A DNA stretch of 47,536 bases from Thalassovita sp. (lineage in GTDB: Bacteria; Bacteroidota; Bacteroidia; Cytophagales; Flammeovirgaceae): NCBI GenBank assembly GCA_002729595.1, contig PBYL01000379.1, forward strand, positions 1 through 47,536, written 5' to 3'. Below, one piece after another: positions 24,819 to 33,690 of the stretch (the stretch's first letter is position 1; each line of letters begins with the position of its first letter). The notes below the pieces were generated by a model, which did not search any database, was not told where the DNA came from, and saw only the letters and a list, made by a program, of their open reading frames with translations. The translations under genes were made by a program, and so were the position numbers.

Positions 24819-27443
24819 TTATTCCGACTTTAAACCTTTTACTGGGTTAAAGTTTACTGCCCTTAAAATCTGAGACAAGACTGTAATGGTTAATACGAAA
24901 ACTAAAATACCAACAGCGATCGCTACACCCGAATAAGTTACAGGAATGTGATATGTGTACGAAGCATCAAATATAATTTTTAGTAGAAAGTGGCTCAAAG
25001 GTGCACCAATGACAAAAGCTACTATAAAAAGTAAAAGGTATTGTCTTAGAATATTTGCTGTAATGTTTTGAAAGCCTGCTCCTAAAATCTTTCTAATACT
25101 AAATTCTTTGAGTCTACCAGTTATATTGAGTGACATTAATCCATATAATCCCAAACTTGCTAGTACAACAGCCAAAACAGCAATCACTCTCCAGAACTTC
25201 CCATGTATTTTTATTTCTTCAAAATAATTACCCCAAACATCTTCTTGATAACCGCCATTAAATGGAGTATCAGGAAATAACTTTAGCCATTCATTTTGCA
25301 GAGCCAGATATGTTCCTTTTTCTGAACCTGCTTTCACTTTTAAAGACAAATACTGAAAGTTAGATTTATTTTCATCTGCAACTTTAAAAATCGTAGGATG
25401 CACATGATTAAAAAAACTATAGCTGTGAAAATCTTTAACTACACCAACCACTTCATACTGTACTGAATCCATTTTAAATTGCTCACCTATCGGCTGCTGC
25501 CACATCATATTTTTAACCAGTAACTCATTTACAATTACAGCTTGCTTATCACTTCCAGCGTGTTTCTTAAATAACCTACCTGCTTGCAATGCCAGTCCCA
25601 TGGTCTCAAAATATTCCGCATCAACTTCTAATTGATCTACCTCGTAATCTTTATCTGCCAAATGAACAATCTTGCTACTGTTACTGCTACCCAGATGATC
25701 TACAGAACCAGATGCAGACAATACATTTGGATGCTGTAACATAGCTGTCTTTAACTTCTCAAAATCTGCAAAATCGGCAATTTTAGCATAAATCACTTCA
25801 GATTGATTGTAGCCCCAACTTCGCTTAGCAAGGTAATTACTGTTGAGTGTAAACATCACCGCACTAGTAATAAAAACACAAGCCAGTACCAGTTGTAAGC
25901 ACAAGAAAACCTTAGTTATCGGATTCTTCTTGCCAAACTTTACATTGCCTTTCAGTATGCCAATTATTTGAAACTTAGAGATATAAAGAGAGGGATAAAT
26001 ACCAGAAAGGAAACTAGTGATTAGTAACACTGAAAGTAAGAAAATCCAAAGAGTAGAATCGTTCCAACTAAAATCCATACTGAAATTCCACATTTGCTCA
26101 AAACCACCAATAAACACAGTAATTCCAATAATCAAACCGATAACAAGTGCAAAAGAGGTAATAACTATGTTTTCGGTTAAAAACTGGATAATGATAGTTT
26201 TTCTAGTAGCACCAATCGTTTTTCTTACACCTATCTCGTTAAGCCTTTTTGCAGCAGAAACTATAGCAATATTGATATAATTAGAACAAGCCAATGTTAG
26301 CATAAACACTGCAATTACTGCTATAAAAATGACAGATTGCATATTTCCCCAAGAGCTCATAGCAATGTCGTCTCTTATAAACTCAGTTTTTTTATGTAAG
26401 GAAGCTAAAGGCTCAAATTTGAAAGACGAAATAGCCCAATCTTCATTTGCAATCTGGTTATGAACTTGGATGTATTTTTCCATATCCTGATTGATAAATG
26501 GAATTTCAGCAGCATTATTTACTTGAATAAAAGTAGCACTCACATAAGATTTCCAATCGTGAAAATTGTATTCAGACTCTGAAAATCGAAGGTTTTTAAA
26601 ATTGATTAAGAAATCGAAATCAAATGAAAGTGATTCTGGAAAAGCTTCAGCCACACCTGTAACTTTAAAAACTTTGGTCTGTTCTTTCCCAAATTTCAAG
26701 ATCAAATCTTGACCAATAGAATTCTCTTCACCAAAGTATTTTTGAGACATTTCTTCACTTAATATAATACTGTTTACATCTTCTAAAGACGCTGAAATAC
26801 CCCATTTTAGAGGGAAAGTAAACATTTCTAGAAAAGCCGCATCAGTTAAGCGGACACGCTCATTAAATACATGTTCTTTATATTTTACTATTACATTTCG
26901 ATCTTCAATATTGCATACATTTTTAACCGAAGCAAAATCTTCTTGTAGTACTTCTCCCAATGGCCTTGGACTTAAACCATATTGCTGTAAAGAACCATCT
27001 CTTTCAGCAAAAAAGGTGGTGAGAAAAACCTCATTTTTATGTTCATGAAACTGGTCTGTTTTGTAAGTCCAATTGGCAAAAGAATAAGCAAATACACAAA
27101 AACCTAGAGCGATAGCTAAACCAAAAACATTGATAAACGAGTTTAATGGATTTTTTAGTAAACCCCTTACAGAAATCTTAAAGTAGTTTTTGAACATAAG
27201 ATGCCAGTTAAAATATATTCTTAGTGAATGTTTAGAAATCAATGATGGCCTGATGAGTTGAAGCATATCCACTGTATATTTCCAATCAGCTTTTCTTTTA
27301 GAAAACTGTTCAATATTATCGTAATATACTTCCTCCATATCCCCTTCTATCTCTTCTAAATAATCTATATTCAGAAAAAATCGCATCAGTTTTAAAGGCC
27401 ACTTTGGAGGTTGATTGTGTTTGTAATTATCTTCTTTACTCAT
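24819..27443 (-). CDS. FtsX/MacB-type ABC permease with permease-prefix domain
   Basis: An 874-residue inner-membrane permease. A Bacteroidota permease-prefix 2 domain (about 10-75; PPKWPLKLMRFFL, YLEEIEGDMEEVY) precedes a first helix (about 95-117), a large periplasmic MacB-like domain (about 120-360), an FtsX core of three helices (about 370-490), a second periplasmic part and the final FtsX core (about 755-874) ending NFNPVKGLKSE. The motifs ANRLNEIGVRKTIGA-like (AAKRLNEIGVRKTIGA) and LKEFSIRKILGAG precede each core as usual. Such permeases pair with a separate ATPase for export or mechanotransmission; no ATPase gene is in the window. It faces the sensor kinase gene with only 19 bases between stops and is paralogous to the gene at 30954. 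Confidence 0.9.
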   Translation of the reverse strand: MSKEDNYKHNQPPKWPLKLMRFFLNIDYLEEIEGDMEEVYYDNIEQFSKRKADWKYTVDMLQLIRPSLISKHSLRIYFNWHLMFKNYFKISVRGLLKNPLNSFINVFGLAIALGFCVFAYSFANWTYKTDQFHEHKNEVFLTTFFAERDGSLQQYGLSPRPLGEVLQEDFASVKNVCNIEDRNVIVKYKEHVFNERVRLTDAAFLEMFTFPLKWGISASLEDVNSIILSEEMSQKYFGEENSIGQDLILKFGKEQTKVFKVTGVAEAFPESLSFDFDFLINFKNLRFSESEYNFHDWKSYVSATFIQVNNAAEIPFINQDMEKYIQVHNQIANEDWAISSFKFEPLASLHKKTEFIRDDIAMSSWGNMQSVIFIAVIAVFMLTLACSNYINIAIVSAAKRLNEIGVRKTIGATRKTIIIQFLTENIVITSFALVIGLIIGITVFIGGFEQMWNFSMDFSWNDSTLWIFLLSVLLITSFLSGIYPSLYISKFQIIGILKGNVKFGKKNPITKVFLCLQLVLACVFITSAVMFTLNSNYLAKRSWGYNQSEVIYAKIADFADFEKLKTAMLQHPNVLSASGSVDHLGSSNSSKIVHLADKDYEVDQLEVDAEYFETMGLALQAGRLFKKHAGSDKQAVIVNELLVKNMMWQQPIGEQFKMDSVQYEVVGVVKDFHSYSFFNHVHPTIFKVADENKSNFQYLSLKVKAGSEKGTYLALQNEWLKLFPDTPFNGGYQEDVWGNYFEEIKIHGKFWRVIAVLAVVLASLGLYGLMSLNITGRLKEFSIRKILGAGFQNITANILRQYLLLFIVAFVIGAPLSHFLLKIIFDASYTYHIPVTYSGVAIAVGILVFVLTITVLSQILRAVNFNPVKGLKSE

Positions 27444-27464
27444 CAGCTAAAAGTATTTCTTGTT

Positions 27465-27564
27465 TGCATTTATATCTGGCTTTCTAAAAATAATAGATAT
27501 TATTCGCAACTGCAGTAAATATAAATATTATTTTATTCGTAATTGCAGTTTTTATATCTGGTTT
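27465..27564. repeat. Imperfect direct repeats in the divergent permease/hydrolase promoter region
   Basis: TATTCGCAACTGCAGT (27501-27516) and TATTCGTAATTGCAGT (27534-27549) differ at two positions and are 33 bp apart (three turns). TTTATATCTGG also occurs twice, at 27469 and 27551. These could be regulator sites or an ancient local duplication. Confidence 0.5.
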
Positions 27565-27693
27565 GAGTTTGAGATGATAAATGGTTGAAATGGCATTTAG
27601 GCTATTTTCAGATTTACAAGAACAACAAACAATCTAAATACTTCTGCAATTTCTTATTAACTTGCAAAAAACTATAAACCAAACTACATACCC

Positions 27694-29631
27694 TTGATCA
27701 CACAATTTTTTAAAACTCAAGGCCAGCGTTATGCAAGGCCAGTTTCTGCTTTATTCCTTTCAATTGTTTTTCTAGCTACGTTTTCTTCTTATGCGAATGC
27801 ACAAGCCGATATCGATCAGGATTCGCTATACATAAGAGAGCATTACAACAAAATTGAAAGGCAAATACCTATGAGAGATGGAACAAAATTGTTCACTTCC
27901 ATCTACATTCCTAAAGACATTTCAGAAGATAAAACTTATCCAATAATGCTGCAACGAACACCCTACAGTTGCAGACCTTATGGAGAAGATCAGTATAGAA
28001 AATTGATAGGGCCATCTATGAGTTTTGTAAAAGATGGTTACATTATCGTGTATCAAGATGTGCGCGGTAGATACATGTCTGAAGGTGATTTTGAAGCTTA
28101 TAGACCATTTATCCCTAACAAGAAGAAAAAGCAATTTGATGAAAGTTCTGATACTTACGACACCATCGATTGGCTAACTAAAAACATCAAAGGCAACAAT
28201 GGAAATGTGGGTACTTGGGGAATCTCTTCTCCTGGTTTTTACACCACCATGACTACCATTGAAGCGCATCCGGCATTAAAAGCAGCTTCACCTCAAGCTC
28301 CTGTTTCTGACTGGTTTATGGGTGACGATCGCCACCACAATGGTGCCTTTTTCTTAATGGGTTCTTTTGCTTTTATCTCATCTTTTGGTGCTCCAAGACC
28401 TGAGCCTGTTACTTCTGGTTATGCACCTTTTAAAGATTATGGCACTCCTGATTCTTATGAGTTTTACTTGGGCTTAGGACCAATTAAAAACATCAATGAG
28501 CAAATATTTAAAGGAGAAAATAGAATCTGGAATCAGTTGATGGAGAATGAAGTGTATAACGAGTTTTGGCAAGCACGTACTCCGGTTCCTCATTTAAAAG
28601 ATATTAAACCTGCTGTAATGGTTGTTGGTGGTTGGTTTGACCAAGAAGATTTGTATGGGCCTTTAAAAGCCTACCAAGGAATTGAAGCGAATGAGCCTAA
28701 ATCGCCAAACTTGTTGGTGATGGGCCCCTGGATTCACGGTGGTTGGGCAAGAGGTACTGGAGAATCTCTAGGTAATGTCCGATTCGATGGCAAACACAGT
28801 GAGTTTTACCAAACAGAAATAGAGCTGCCATTCTTCAATCATTACTTAAAAGGTGAACCAGAACACGAGTTACCTAAAGCCTATATTTTTGAAACAGGAG
28901 CCAATGAGTGGAGAAAATATGAACAATGGCCTCCCAAAAAATCAGTCGAAAAGAGATTATATCTACATCCAAACGGTAAACTTTCATTCGATAAAACTCC
29001 TGAGGGCTCAACCGAAAAACCATCTTTTGATGAATATGTGAGTGATCCTAATAAACCAGTGCCTTACACTTCTGAAATAAGAATTATTAGAGGTAGTGAT
29101 TTTATGTACGAAGATCAGCGATTTGCTGCCAGACGCCCAGATGTTTTGGTTTATGAGTCTGATGTGCTCACAGAAGATGTAGTTATTTCAGGTAATGTGT
29201 TTGCCGATTTGTTTGTATCTACCACCGGTACTGATGCCGATTTTGTTGTAAAATTGATTGATGTTTATCCTGATGATGCACCAAACAATAGCCCTATAAA
29301 TCCAGACACGAAAATGGGTGGCTTCCAACTCCTAATTCGTGGTGAAGTAATGCGTGCTAAGTTCAGAAATGAATTTACTAAAACAGAACCTATGGTACCA
29401 AATAAGATCGAGCATGTTCAATTCGATATGCAAGATGCAGCCCACAGATTTAAAAAAGGCCATAAAATAATGGTGCAAGTACAAAGTAGCTGGTTCCCAT
29501 TGGTTGATAGAAACCCACAAAAATATGTAAACATCTATCAGGCTTCGGAGTCAGATTTTCAGAAAGCAACGCACAAAGTTTATACTTCTGGTGAAGTTCC
29601 TTCTTCTGTAGTTGTAAGAGTAGTTGAATAA
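27694..29631 (+). CDS. Secreted CocE/NonD-type (X-Pro dipeptidyl-peptidase family) hydrolase
   Basis: A 645-residue alpha/beta hydrolase with a C-terminal jelly-roll. The TTG at 27694 gives a signal peptide of about 36 residues (VSALFLSIVFLATFSSYANAQ), so export is likely. The catalytic serine is Ser178 in WGISSPGF, with Asp316 in GGWFDQED and His348 in GPWIHGGW; the region YQDVRGRYMSEG (120-131) is typical of the family. The beta-rich C-terminal domain starts near residue 440 (RLYLHPNGKL) and ends with KIMVQVQSSWFP. Family members act as cocaine-type esterases, glutaryl-acylases or X-Pro peptidases; which applies here is unknown. It is divergent from the permease and ends at a bidirectional hairpin. 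Confidence 0.88.
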   Translation: MITQFFKTQGQRYARPVSALFLSIVFLATFSSYANAQADIDQDSLYIREHYNKIERQIPMRDGTKLFTSIYIPKDISEDKTYPIMLQRTPYSCRPYGEDQYRKLIGPSMSFVKDGYIIVYQDVRGRYMSEGDFEAYRPFIPNKKKKQFDESSDTYDTIDWLTKNIKGNNGNVGTWGISSPGFYTTMTTIEAHPALKAASPQAPVSDWFMGDDRHHNGAFFLMGSFAFISSFGAPRPEPVTSGYAPFKDYGTPDSYEFYLGLGPIKNINEQIFKGENRIWNQLMENEVYNEFWQARTPVPHLKDIKPAVMVVGGWFDQEDLYGPLKAYQGIEANEPKSPNLLVMGPWIHGGWARGTGESLGNVRFDGKHSEFYQTEIELPFFNHYLKGEPEHELPKAYIFETGANEWRKYEQWPPKKSVEKRLYLHPNGKLSFDKTPEGSTEKPSFDEYVSDPNKPVPYTSEIRIIRGSDFMYEDQRFAARRPDVLVYESDVLTEDVVISGNVFADLFVSTTGTDADFVVKLIDVYPDDAPNNSPINPDTKMGGFQLLIRGEVMRAKFRNEFTKTEPMVPNKIEHVQFDMQDAAHRFKKGHKIMVQVQSSWFPLVDRNPQKYVNIYQASESDFQKATHKVYTSGEVPSSVVVRVVE

Positions 29632-29639
29632 GATATTTT

Positions 29640-29668
29640 ACGAGGGTTGATTATAAACCCTCGTAAGC
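29640..29668. terminator. Bidirectional terminator
   Basis: Stem ACGAGGGTT (29640-29648) and AACCCTCGT (29656-29664), 7-nt loop, flanked by T-rich and A-rich runs. It overlaps the 3' end of the VOC gene. Confidence 0.8.
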
Positions 29669-30109
29669 TTTTTGCAATTCGACAATCTCAATCTTTGTCA
29701 TTTGTAACATCGCATTTCTAACCCTATTAACTTTTTCTGGGTCTTTATCATTCATCAATTTTCCCAAAGCTGTAGGTATAATCTGCCAAGAAATGCCAAA
29801 CTTATCTTTGAGCCATCCGCATCTCTCCTTAGTTCCTCCTGCTGAAAGTTGCTCCCATAATTTATCAACTTCTTTCTGAGAGTTACAGTTTACAAAAAAT
29901 GAAATAGCTGGGCTAAATGTAAAATGAGGACCGCCATTCAAAACCATAAACTCTTGATTTTCAATCTTGAAGCTGCCTAAAAACAAAGGTTGTCCCTCTC
30001 CTAATCTGTTTTTACTTATAATTTTTGATTCTTTAAAAATAGAAGCATAAAACTCCATTGCTTCTTCGGCATTTCCATCGAACCATAAAAAAGGTGTGAT
30101 CTTTTGCAT
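29651..30109 (-). CDS. VOC-superfamily protein (PhnB / 3-dmu-9_3-mt type)
   Basis: A 152-residue cytosolic protein of the glyoxalase/bleomycin-resistance fold. The opening ITPFLWFDGNAEEAMEFYASIF and the later DKFGISWQIIPTALGKLM are the conserved marks of the PhnB-like '3-demethylubiquinone-9 3-methyltransferase' Pfam group, which despite the name has no proven methyltransferase role. A VOC repeat pair is visible: LWFDGN, then ISFFVNCNSQKEVDKLWEQLSAGG. Its metal ligands cannot be assigned with confidence. A single gene, convergent with the hydrolase and preceded by the repeat-containing non-coding stretch. Confidence 0.85.
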   Translation of the reverse strand: MQKITPFLWFDGNAEEAMEFYASIFKESKIISKNRLGEGQPLFLGSFKIENQEFMVLNGGPHFTFSPAISFFVNCNSQKEVDKLWEQLSAGGTKERCGWLKDKFGISWQIIPTALGKLMNDKDPEKVNRVRNAMLQMTKIEIVELQKAYEGL

Positions 30110-30615
30110 GACTATTTAATTTAGTGATAATGTAAAAATGCCGAAAATTAACCAACCATACAGGGTGCAAAAACGCCTCTCTTCAGGGTTGATTCTGCCA
30201 ATAGAATCTTACTTAACTATCAATATTTAATATGAAAATGACTAAAATGTATATTCCTATTACTATTTCGACCTTGGTCAAATTGCGTTAAGAATTTTTG
30301 ATATGATTACGTTGAAAAAATCCATTGTTTGAGTGAAACGAGCGTCAGCCGCTGCTGTTCTGGATTTTTTAGTAATCATGGAAAAAATTTAGCGAATTTG
30401 TCCACAGTCTTGAGCTTTTCGCGGTCGGCCGCTGCCGTTCTTTTAAGTCAAGTTAAAAGAACAATAAAACAACTCAATGACTTGGTAATCTGTTAGTTAT
30501 ATCTTAGACTAATTCCTTTTTTAAAGCTTTTAGGCTAATCCTTTCACCGCTTATCACTCTTCTATTTTTATTAATGATTTAATTTAAATAGATTTGTTTT
30601 ACAAAATATATACAA
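30110..30615. other. Non-coding region with structured repeats
   Basis: 506 bases without a credible gene; short frames here are interrupted. It holds an 18-base exact copy of a segment at 119-136 (30263-30280), the two hairpins and two GC-richer direct repeats listed separately, and at its right end the promoter of the PadR operon. Its base composition differs from other intergenic regions here because of the GC-rich repeat cores. Confidence 0.6.
30303..30462. repeat. Structured repeat element: two hairpins and two 40-bp direct repeats
   Basis: Outer arms ATGATTAC / GTAATCAT (30303-30310, 30372-30379) and inner arms AAAAAATCCA / TGGATTTTTT (30315-30324, 30361-30370) enclose a GC-rich core with GTCAGCCGCTGCTGTTC. 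A second copy of the core, GTCGGCCGCTGCCGTTC, begins 80 bp later (about 30424), and runs into a perfect hairpin GTTCTTTTAA / TTAAAAGAAC (30437-30462). It looks like a decayed or non-autonomous dispersed element; copy number elsewhere is unknown. Confidence 0.55.
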
Positions 30616-30942
30616 ATGAAAAATTACTGTGGCGAATTCGAAGAGATACTCTTAATGATGGTGATCATTTTAGAGGAAGAAGCTTACGGAAACAAGATTG
30701 TTCAAGAAATTCAAGACCAACTAAACCGGTCGGTAAACTTGAGTGCAGTGCATATCACACTTTACAGATTAGAAGATAAAGGTTTTGTGAAATCGTATTA
30801 TGGCGGAGCTACAAATACCCGTGGAGGCAGAAGAAAACGTATTTTTCAGATAACAGAAGCAGGAAAAAACCTAGTCTATGAGATTCAGGAACAAAGACAA
30901 AAACTTTGGAAACTAATGCCCGGATTCAATTTTAACGCTTAA
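30616..30942 (+). CDS. PadR-family transcriptional regulator
   Basis: A 108-residue winged-helix regulator of the short PadR type. The helix-turn-helix and wing are visible: EEILLMMVIILEEEAYGNKIVQEIQ, then NLSAVHITLYRLEDKGFVKSYYG and the basic wing NTRGGRRKRIFQIT. It has the short C-terminal helix of PadR-s2 proteins for dimerisation. The stop is 11 bases before the ABC permease gene, and PadR plus permease-prefix FtsX permease is a common pair in Bacteroidota, so it most likely represses its own operon in response to a toxic compound. The ligand is unknown. A second, overlapping frame from 30594 is a shadow. Confidence 0.92.
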   Translation: MKNYCGEFEEILLMMVIILEEEAYGNKIVQEIQDQLNRSVNLSAVHITLYRLEDKGFVKSYYGGATNTRGGRRKRIFQITEAGKNLVYEIQEQRQKLWKLMPGFNFNA

Positions 30943-30953
30943 ACTGAGCTAAC

Positions 30954-33620
30954 ATGGAGCATAAAAATAATCCTCAAAACCCTCCACAGTGGGCGATTAA
31001 TTTTCTGGAATGGTTCTGTCCAGACGAATTACTCGAAGGCTTACTTGGCGATTTACTCGAACAATACGACAATGACCTTTTCTCCTATTCTCAACTAAAA
31101 TCTAACCTGCGATTTACTTGGAATGTAATCAGGTTATTTCACCCAGCTATACTGACTAGAAATAAATTTAGTGTCAATATAATTAATATCAGTATGTTCA
31201 AAAATCACTTTAAGGTAGCTTATCGAAATATGGTAAAAGCTCCTTTTTACTCATTCAATAATATTCTGGGCTTATCACTCGCCATCGCGTTTATCTTCTT
31301 AACTTTTCGATTTGTACAGTCAGAATTAAACTACGATACATTCCATAGCAAACATCAAAACATTTACAGATTATACACTGAGACTACCAACACGCAAAAT
31401 AATACATCCAGAACCAGTGCAGTTACGGCTATTCCTCTTTCAAATGTATTGGCAGATGAATCAACTCAAGTTGAAGCTTTTACCCGATTTGTAAGTAGTA
31501 CCAAAGAAATTGCTGTAAATGGAGAATACTTTGAGGAACTTATCCATTTTGCAGACCCCGGTTTTCTTAACATGTTCGATTTTGAAGTTTCCGGAATTGG
31601 CGCTGATAAAAATGCGCTCAATCAACCTAATTCGATCTATCTCTCTCCTGAAAAAGCCCAAAAATATTTTGGTGATGTAGATCCAGTAGGTAAACTCATT
31701 AACCTCAGAATTAATAATGAAGAAGAAGTTTTAACTGTAGCTGGCATCATCCATCCGGAAAAAGAAAAATCAAGTATTCCGTTTGATATGCTGGTTTCGA
31801 TGGACTTATTTCGAAAGGACATTGGGGAAGAAACTTTTGAGTCTTTTAATTATGGCATCGTAGAAAATTTCATCCTAAGCAAGGGTAATCAATCTAAACA
31901 AGAGTTAGAAGCATCTTTTAGTGATATAATAGATAAGTTTATTAGTGATGAAAAATCGCATACAAAAGTCGGATTGCAAGCATTGTCTAGTATCCATCTA
32001 GACGATCACATTACAGGAAACTCCTCCTACACAAGTCCTCAGAAGTTGTACATTACAGGAGGTTTGGCGCTTATTATTCTTTTCATTTCTGTGCTGAATT
32101 TCATTACACTTTCTACAAGCCATGCATTAAACAGAGCCAAAGAATTAGGCATCCGCAGTACATTAGGCGCAAAAAAAGGAGCCTTAAAAAGGCAATTGAT
32201 CAATGAGTCATTTTTTACAACCTTTCTTGCTTGCGCTATTGCATTGGTTTTTGCACAAATTAGTTTGCCTTATTTTAAAGAGTTAACCGAAAGCAGCATC
32301 CAATTTAATTTTGCCCTAGATAAATTGCTATTTATCGCGATGATCTGTTCCATAATTTCTGTAATTACTGGCAGTCTTCAATCTTACTTTTTATTAAAAA
32401 ACAACATTGTAAAATCTTTAAAACAAGGAATAAAAATATCTGGTAAAAACAGTGTTTTTAATCAAACACTCATGGTAATTCAATTTGCTATTGCCACTTT
32501 GCTCATTGTAGCTGCTTTGGGTATTAGAACTCAAATGCAATTTATCCAGAATAAAGATTTGGGTTTTGATGATGAAAGATTGATTGAAATTAACCTTAAC
32601 AGTTCGCCAGATTTAGAAAGCACTCAGCAATTGGTTGAACGATTTAGATCGCAGGCAATACAGAATAAAAGTGTGTTGGCAATCTCAGCAAGTATGAATA
32701 ACACTGATCTACCGTGGACTAAATTTGGATTTGAGCAAGAAGACGGGCACAGTGAATCTATCAATTTTAACCAGATAGACCCCGATTATATAAATACAAT
32801 GGGTATTGAATTGGTTGATGGGCAAAACTTTAACGAAGACATAAAAAACACCGATGGCATTATTGTAAATGAAGCTTTGGTGAAACATTTCGGTTGGGAA
32901 CAACCTATTGGAAAGCAGATTCCCGGTAAAAACTTTGAAGAAACTCATAGAGTAATTGGTGTAGTAAAAGACTTCCATTTTAGCTCGCTTCACGAACAGA
33001 TTGAACCAATGATTTTGGCTGAGGATGTGAGTGCAATTCGATCTGGCATTACTGGTGTAAGTACATTTTTATGGCCTGTAAATTATTATCAACTCATTGT
33101 GCGAGTAGATAAAGGAGAGATTGCACCGGTTTTAGAATTTCTAGAAGATACTTGGAAACAAATCGCACCAGACAAAGCATTTGTTTTTCGATTTGCAGAT
33201 GATTCACTAGATAAAAAGTATGCGAATGAGAGGCGTTGGTCTAAAATTATAAACATGGCTACTTTGTTTGCCATATTTGTTACCTGCATCGGCTTGTTAG
33301 GATTAATGCAATTATCTGTACAAAGAAGAACTAAAGAGGTTGGAATTAGAAAGATATTAGGTTCAAACACTTCCCAAATAATTCGATTGCTTTCAAAAGA
33401 ATATGTACTGATGATTTTGGTAGGTGAGCTTATCGCATTTCCATTGGCTTGGTATATACTCGACCAGTGGTTGGCGTCTTTCTCTTATCGAATTACGCTT
33501 AATCCTCTGCTATTCTTAGCTGGAGGAGTTGCCGTAATCCTAATCTCATTTTTAGTAATGGGCACTCAATCGCTAAAAGCCGCTTATTCAAAGCCAGTAA
33601 AAACTTTAAAATCGGAATAG
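30954..33620 (+). CDS. FtsX/MacB-type ABC permease with permease-prefix domain
   Basis: An 888-residue inner-membrane permease of the same family as the gene at 24819. The permease-prefix 2 domain is at about 8-70 (NPPQWAINFLEWFCPDELLEGLLGDLLEQY), followed by helix 1 (about 105-125), a periplasmic MacB-like domain, the first FtsX core (NRAKELGIRSTLGAKKGAL, then three helices), a second periplasmic domain and the last core (RTKEVGIRKILGSNTSQI), ending in YSKPVKTLKSE. It would work with an unlinked ATPase. It forms an operon with the PadR gene, so drug or peptide export is more likely than cell division. A strong terminator follows. Confidence 0.9.
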   Translation: MEHKNNPQNPPQWAINFLEWFCPDELLEGLLGDLLEQYDNDLFSYSQLKSNLRFTWNVIRLFHPAILTRNKFSVNIINISMFKNHFKVAYRNMVKAPFYSFNNILGLSLAIAFIFLTFRFVQSELNYDTFHSKHQNIYRLYTETTNTQNNTSRTSAVTAIPLSNVLADESTQVEAFTRFVSSTKEIAVNGEYFEELIHFADPGFLNMFDFEVSGIGADKNALNQPNSIYLSPEKAQKYFGDVDPVGKLINLRINNEEEVLTVAGIIHPEKEKSSIPFDMLVSMDLFRKDIGEETFESFNYGIVENFILSKGNQSKQELEASFSDIIDKFISDEKSHTKVGLQALSSIHLDDHITGNSSYTSPQKLYITGGLALIILFISVLNFITLSTSHALNRAKELGIRSTLGAKKGALKRQLINESFFTTFLACAIALVFAQISLPYFKELTESSIQFNFALDKLLFIAMICSIISVITGSLQSYFLLKNNIVKSLKQGIKISGKNSVFNQTLMVIQFAIATLLIVAALGIRTQMQFIQNKDLGFDDERLIEINLNSSPDLESTQQLVERFRSQAIQNKSVLAISASMNNTDLPWTKFGFEQEDGHSESINFNQIDPDYINTMGIELVDGQNFNEDIKNTDGIIVNEALVKHFGWEQPIGKQIPGKNFEETHRVIGVVKDFHFSSLHEQIEPMILAEDVSAIRSGITGVSTFLWPVNYYQLIVRVDKGEIAPVLEFLEDTWKQIAPDKAFVFRFADDSLDKKYANERRWSKIINMATLFAIFVTCIGLLGLMQLSVQRRTKEVGIRKILGSNTSQIIRLLSKEYVLMILVGELIAFPLAWYILDQWLASFSYRITLNPLLFLAGGVAVILISFLVMGTQSLKAAYSKPVKTLKSE

Positions 33621-33630
33621 ATTTGAATAA

Positions 33631-33672
33631 AAAACAAGGTCACTTGGTTAAAACCAAATGACCTTGTTTTCA
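33631..33672. terminator. Strong bidirectional terminator
   Basis: AAAACAAGGTCA-c-TTGGTT pairs with AACCAA-a-TGACCTTGTTTT (33631-33670), almost perfect, with A and T runs. It serves the permease and yebC genes, which converge. Confidence 0.88.
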
Positions 33673-33690
33673 TTTAGCTTTTTTGAATAT

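Noticed and set aside
30303-30462. Intact insertion sequence
   Set aside because: No transposase frame and no terminal inverted repeats flanking a gene; only nested short arms.
30594-30779. Frame starting before the PadR gene
   Set aside because: Overlaps the PadR reading frame in another phase; PadR has the family motifs.
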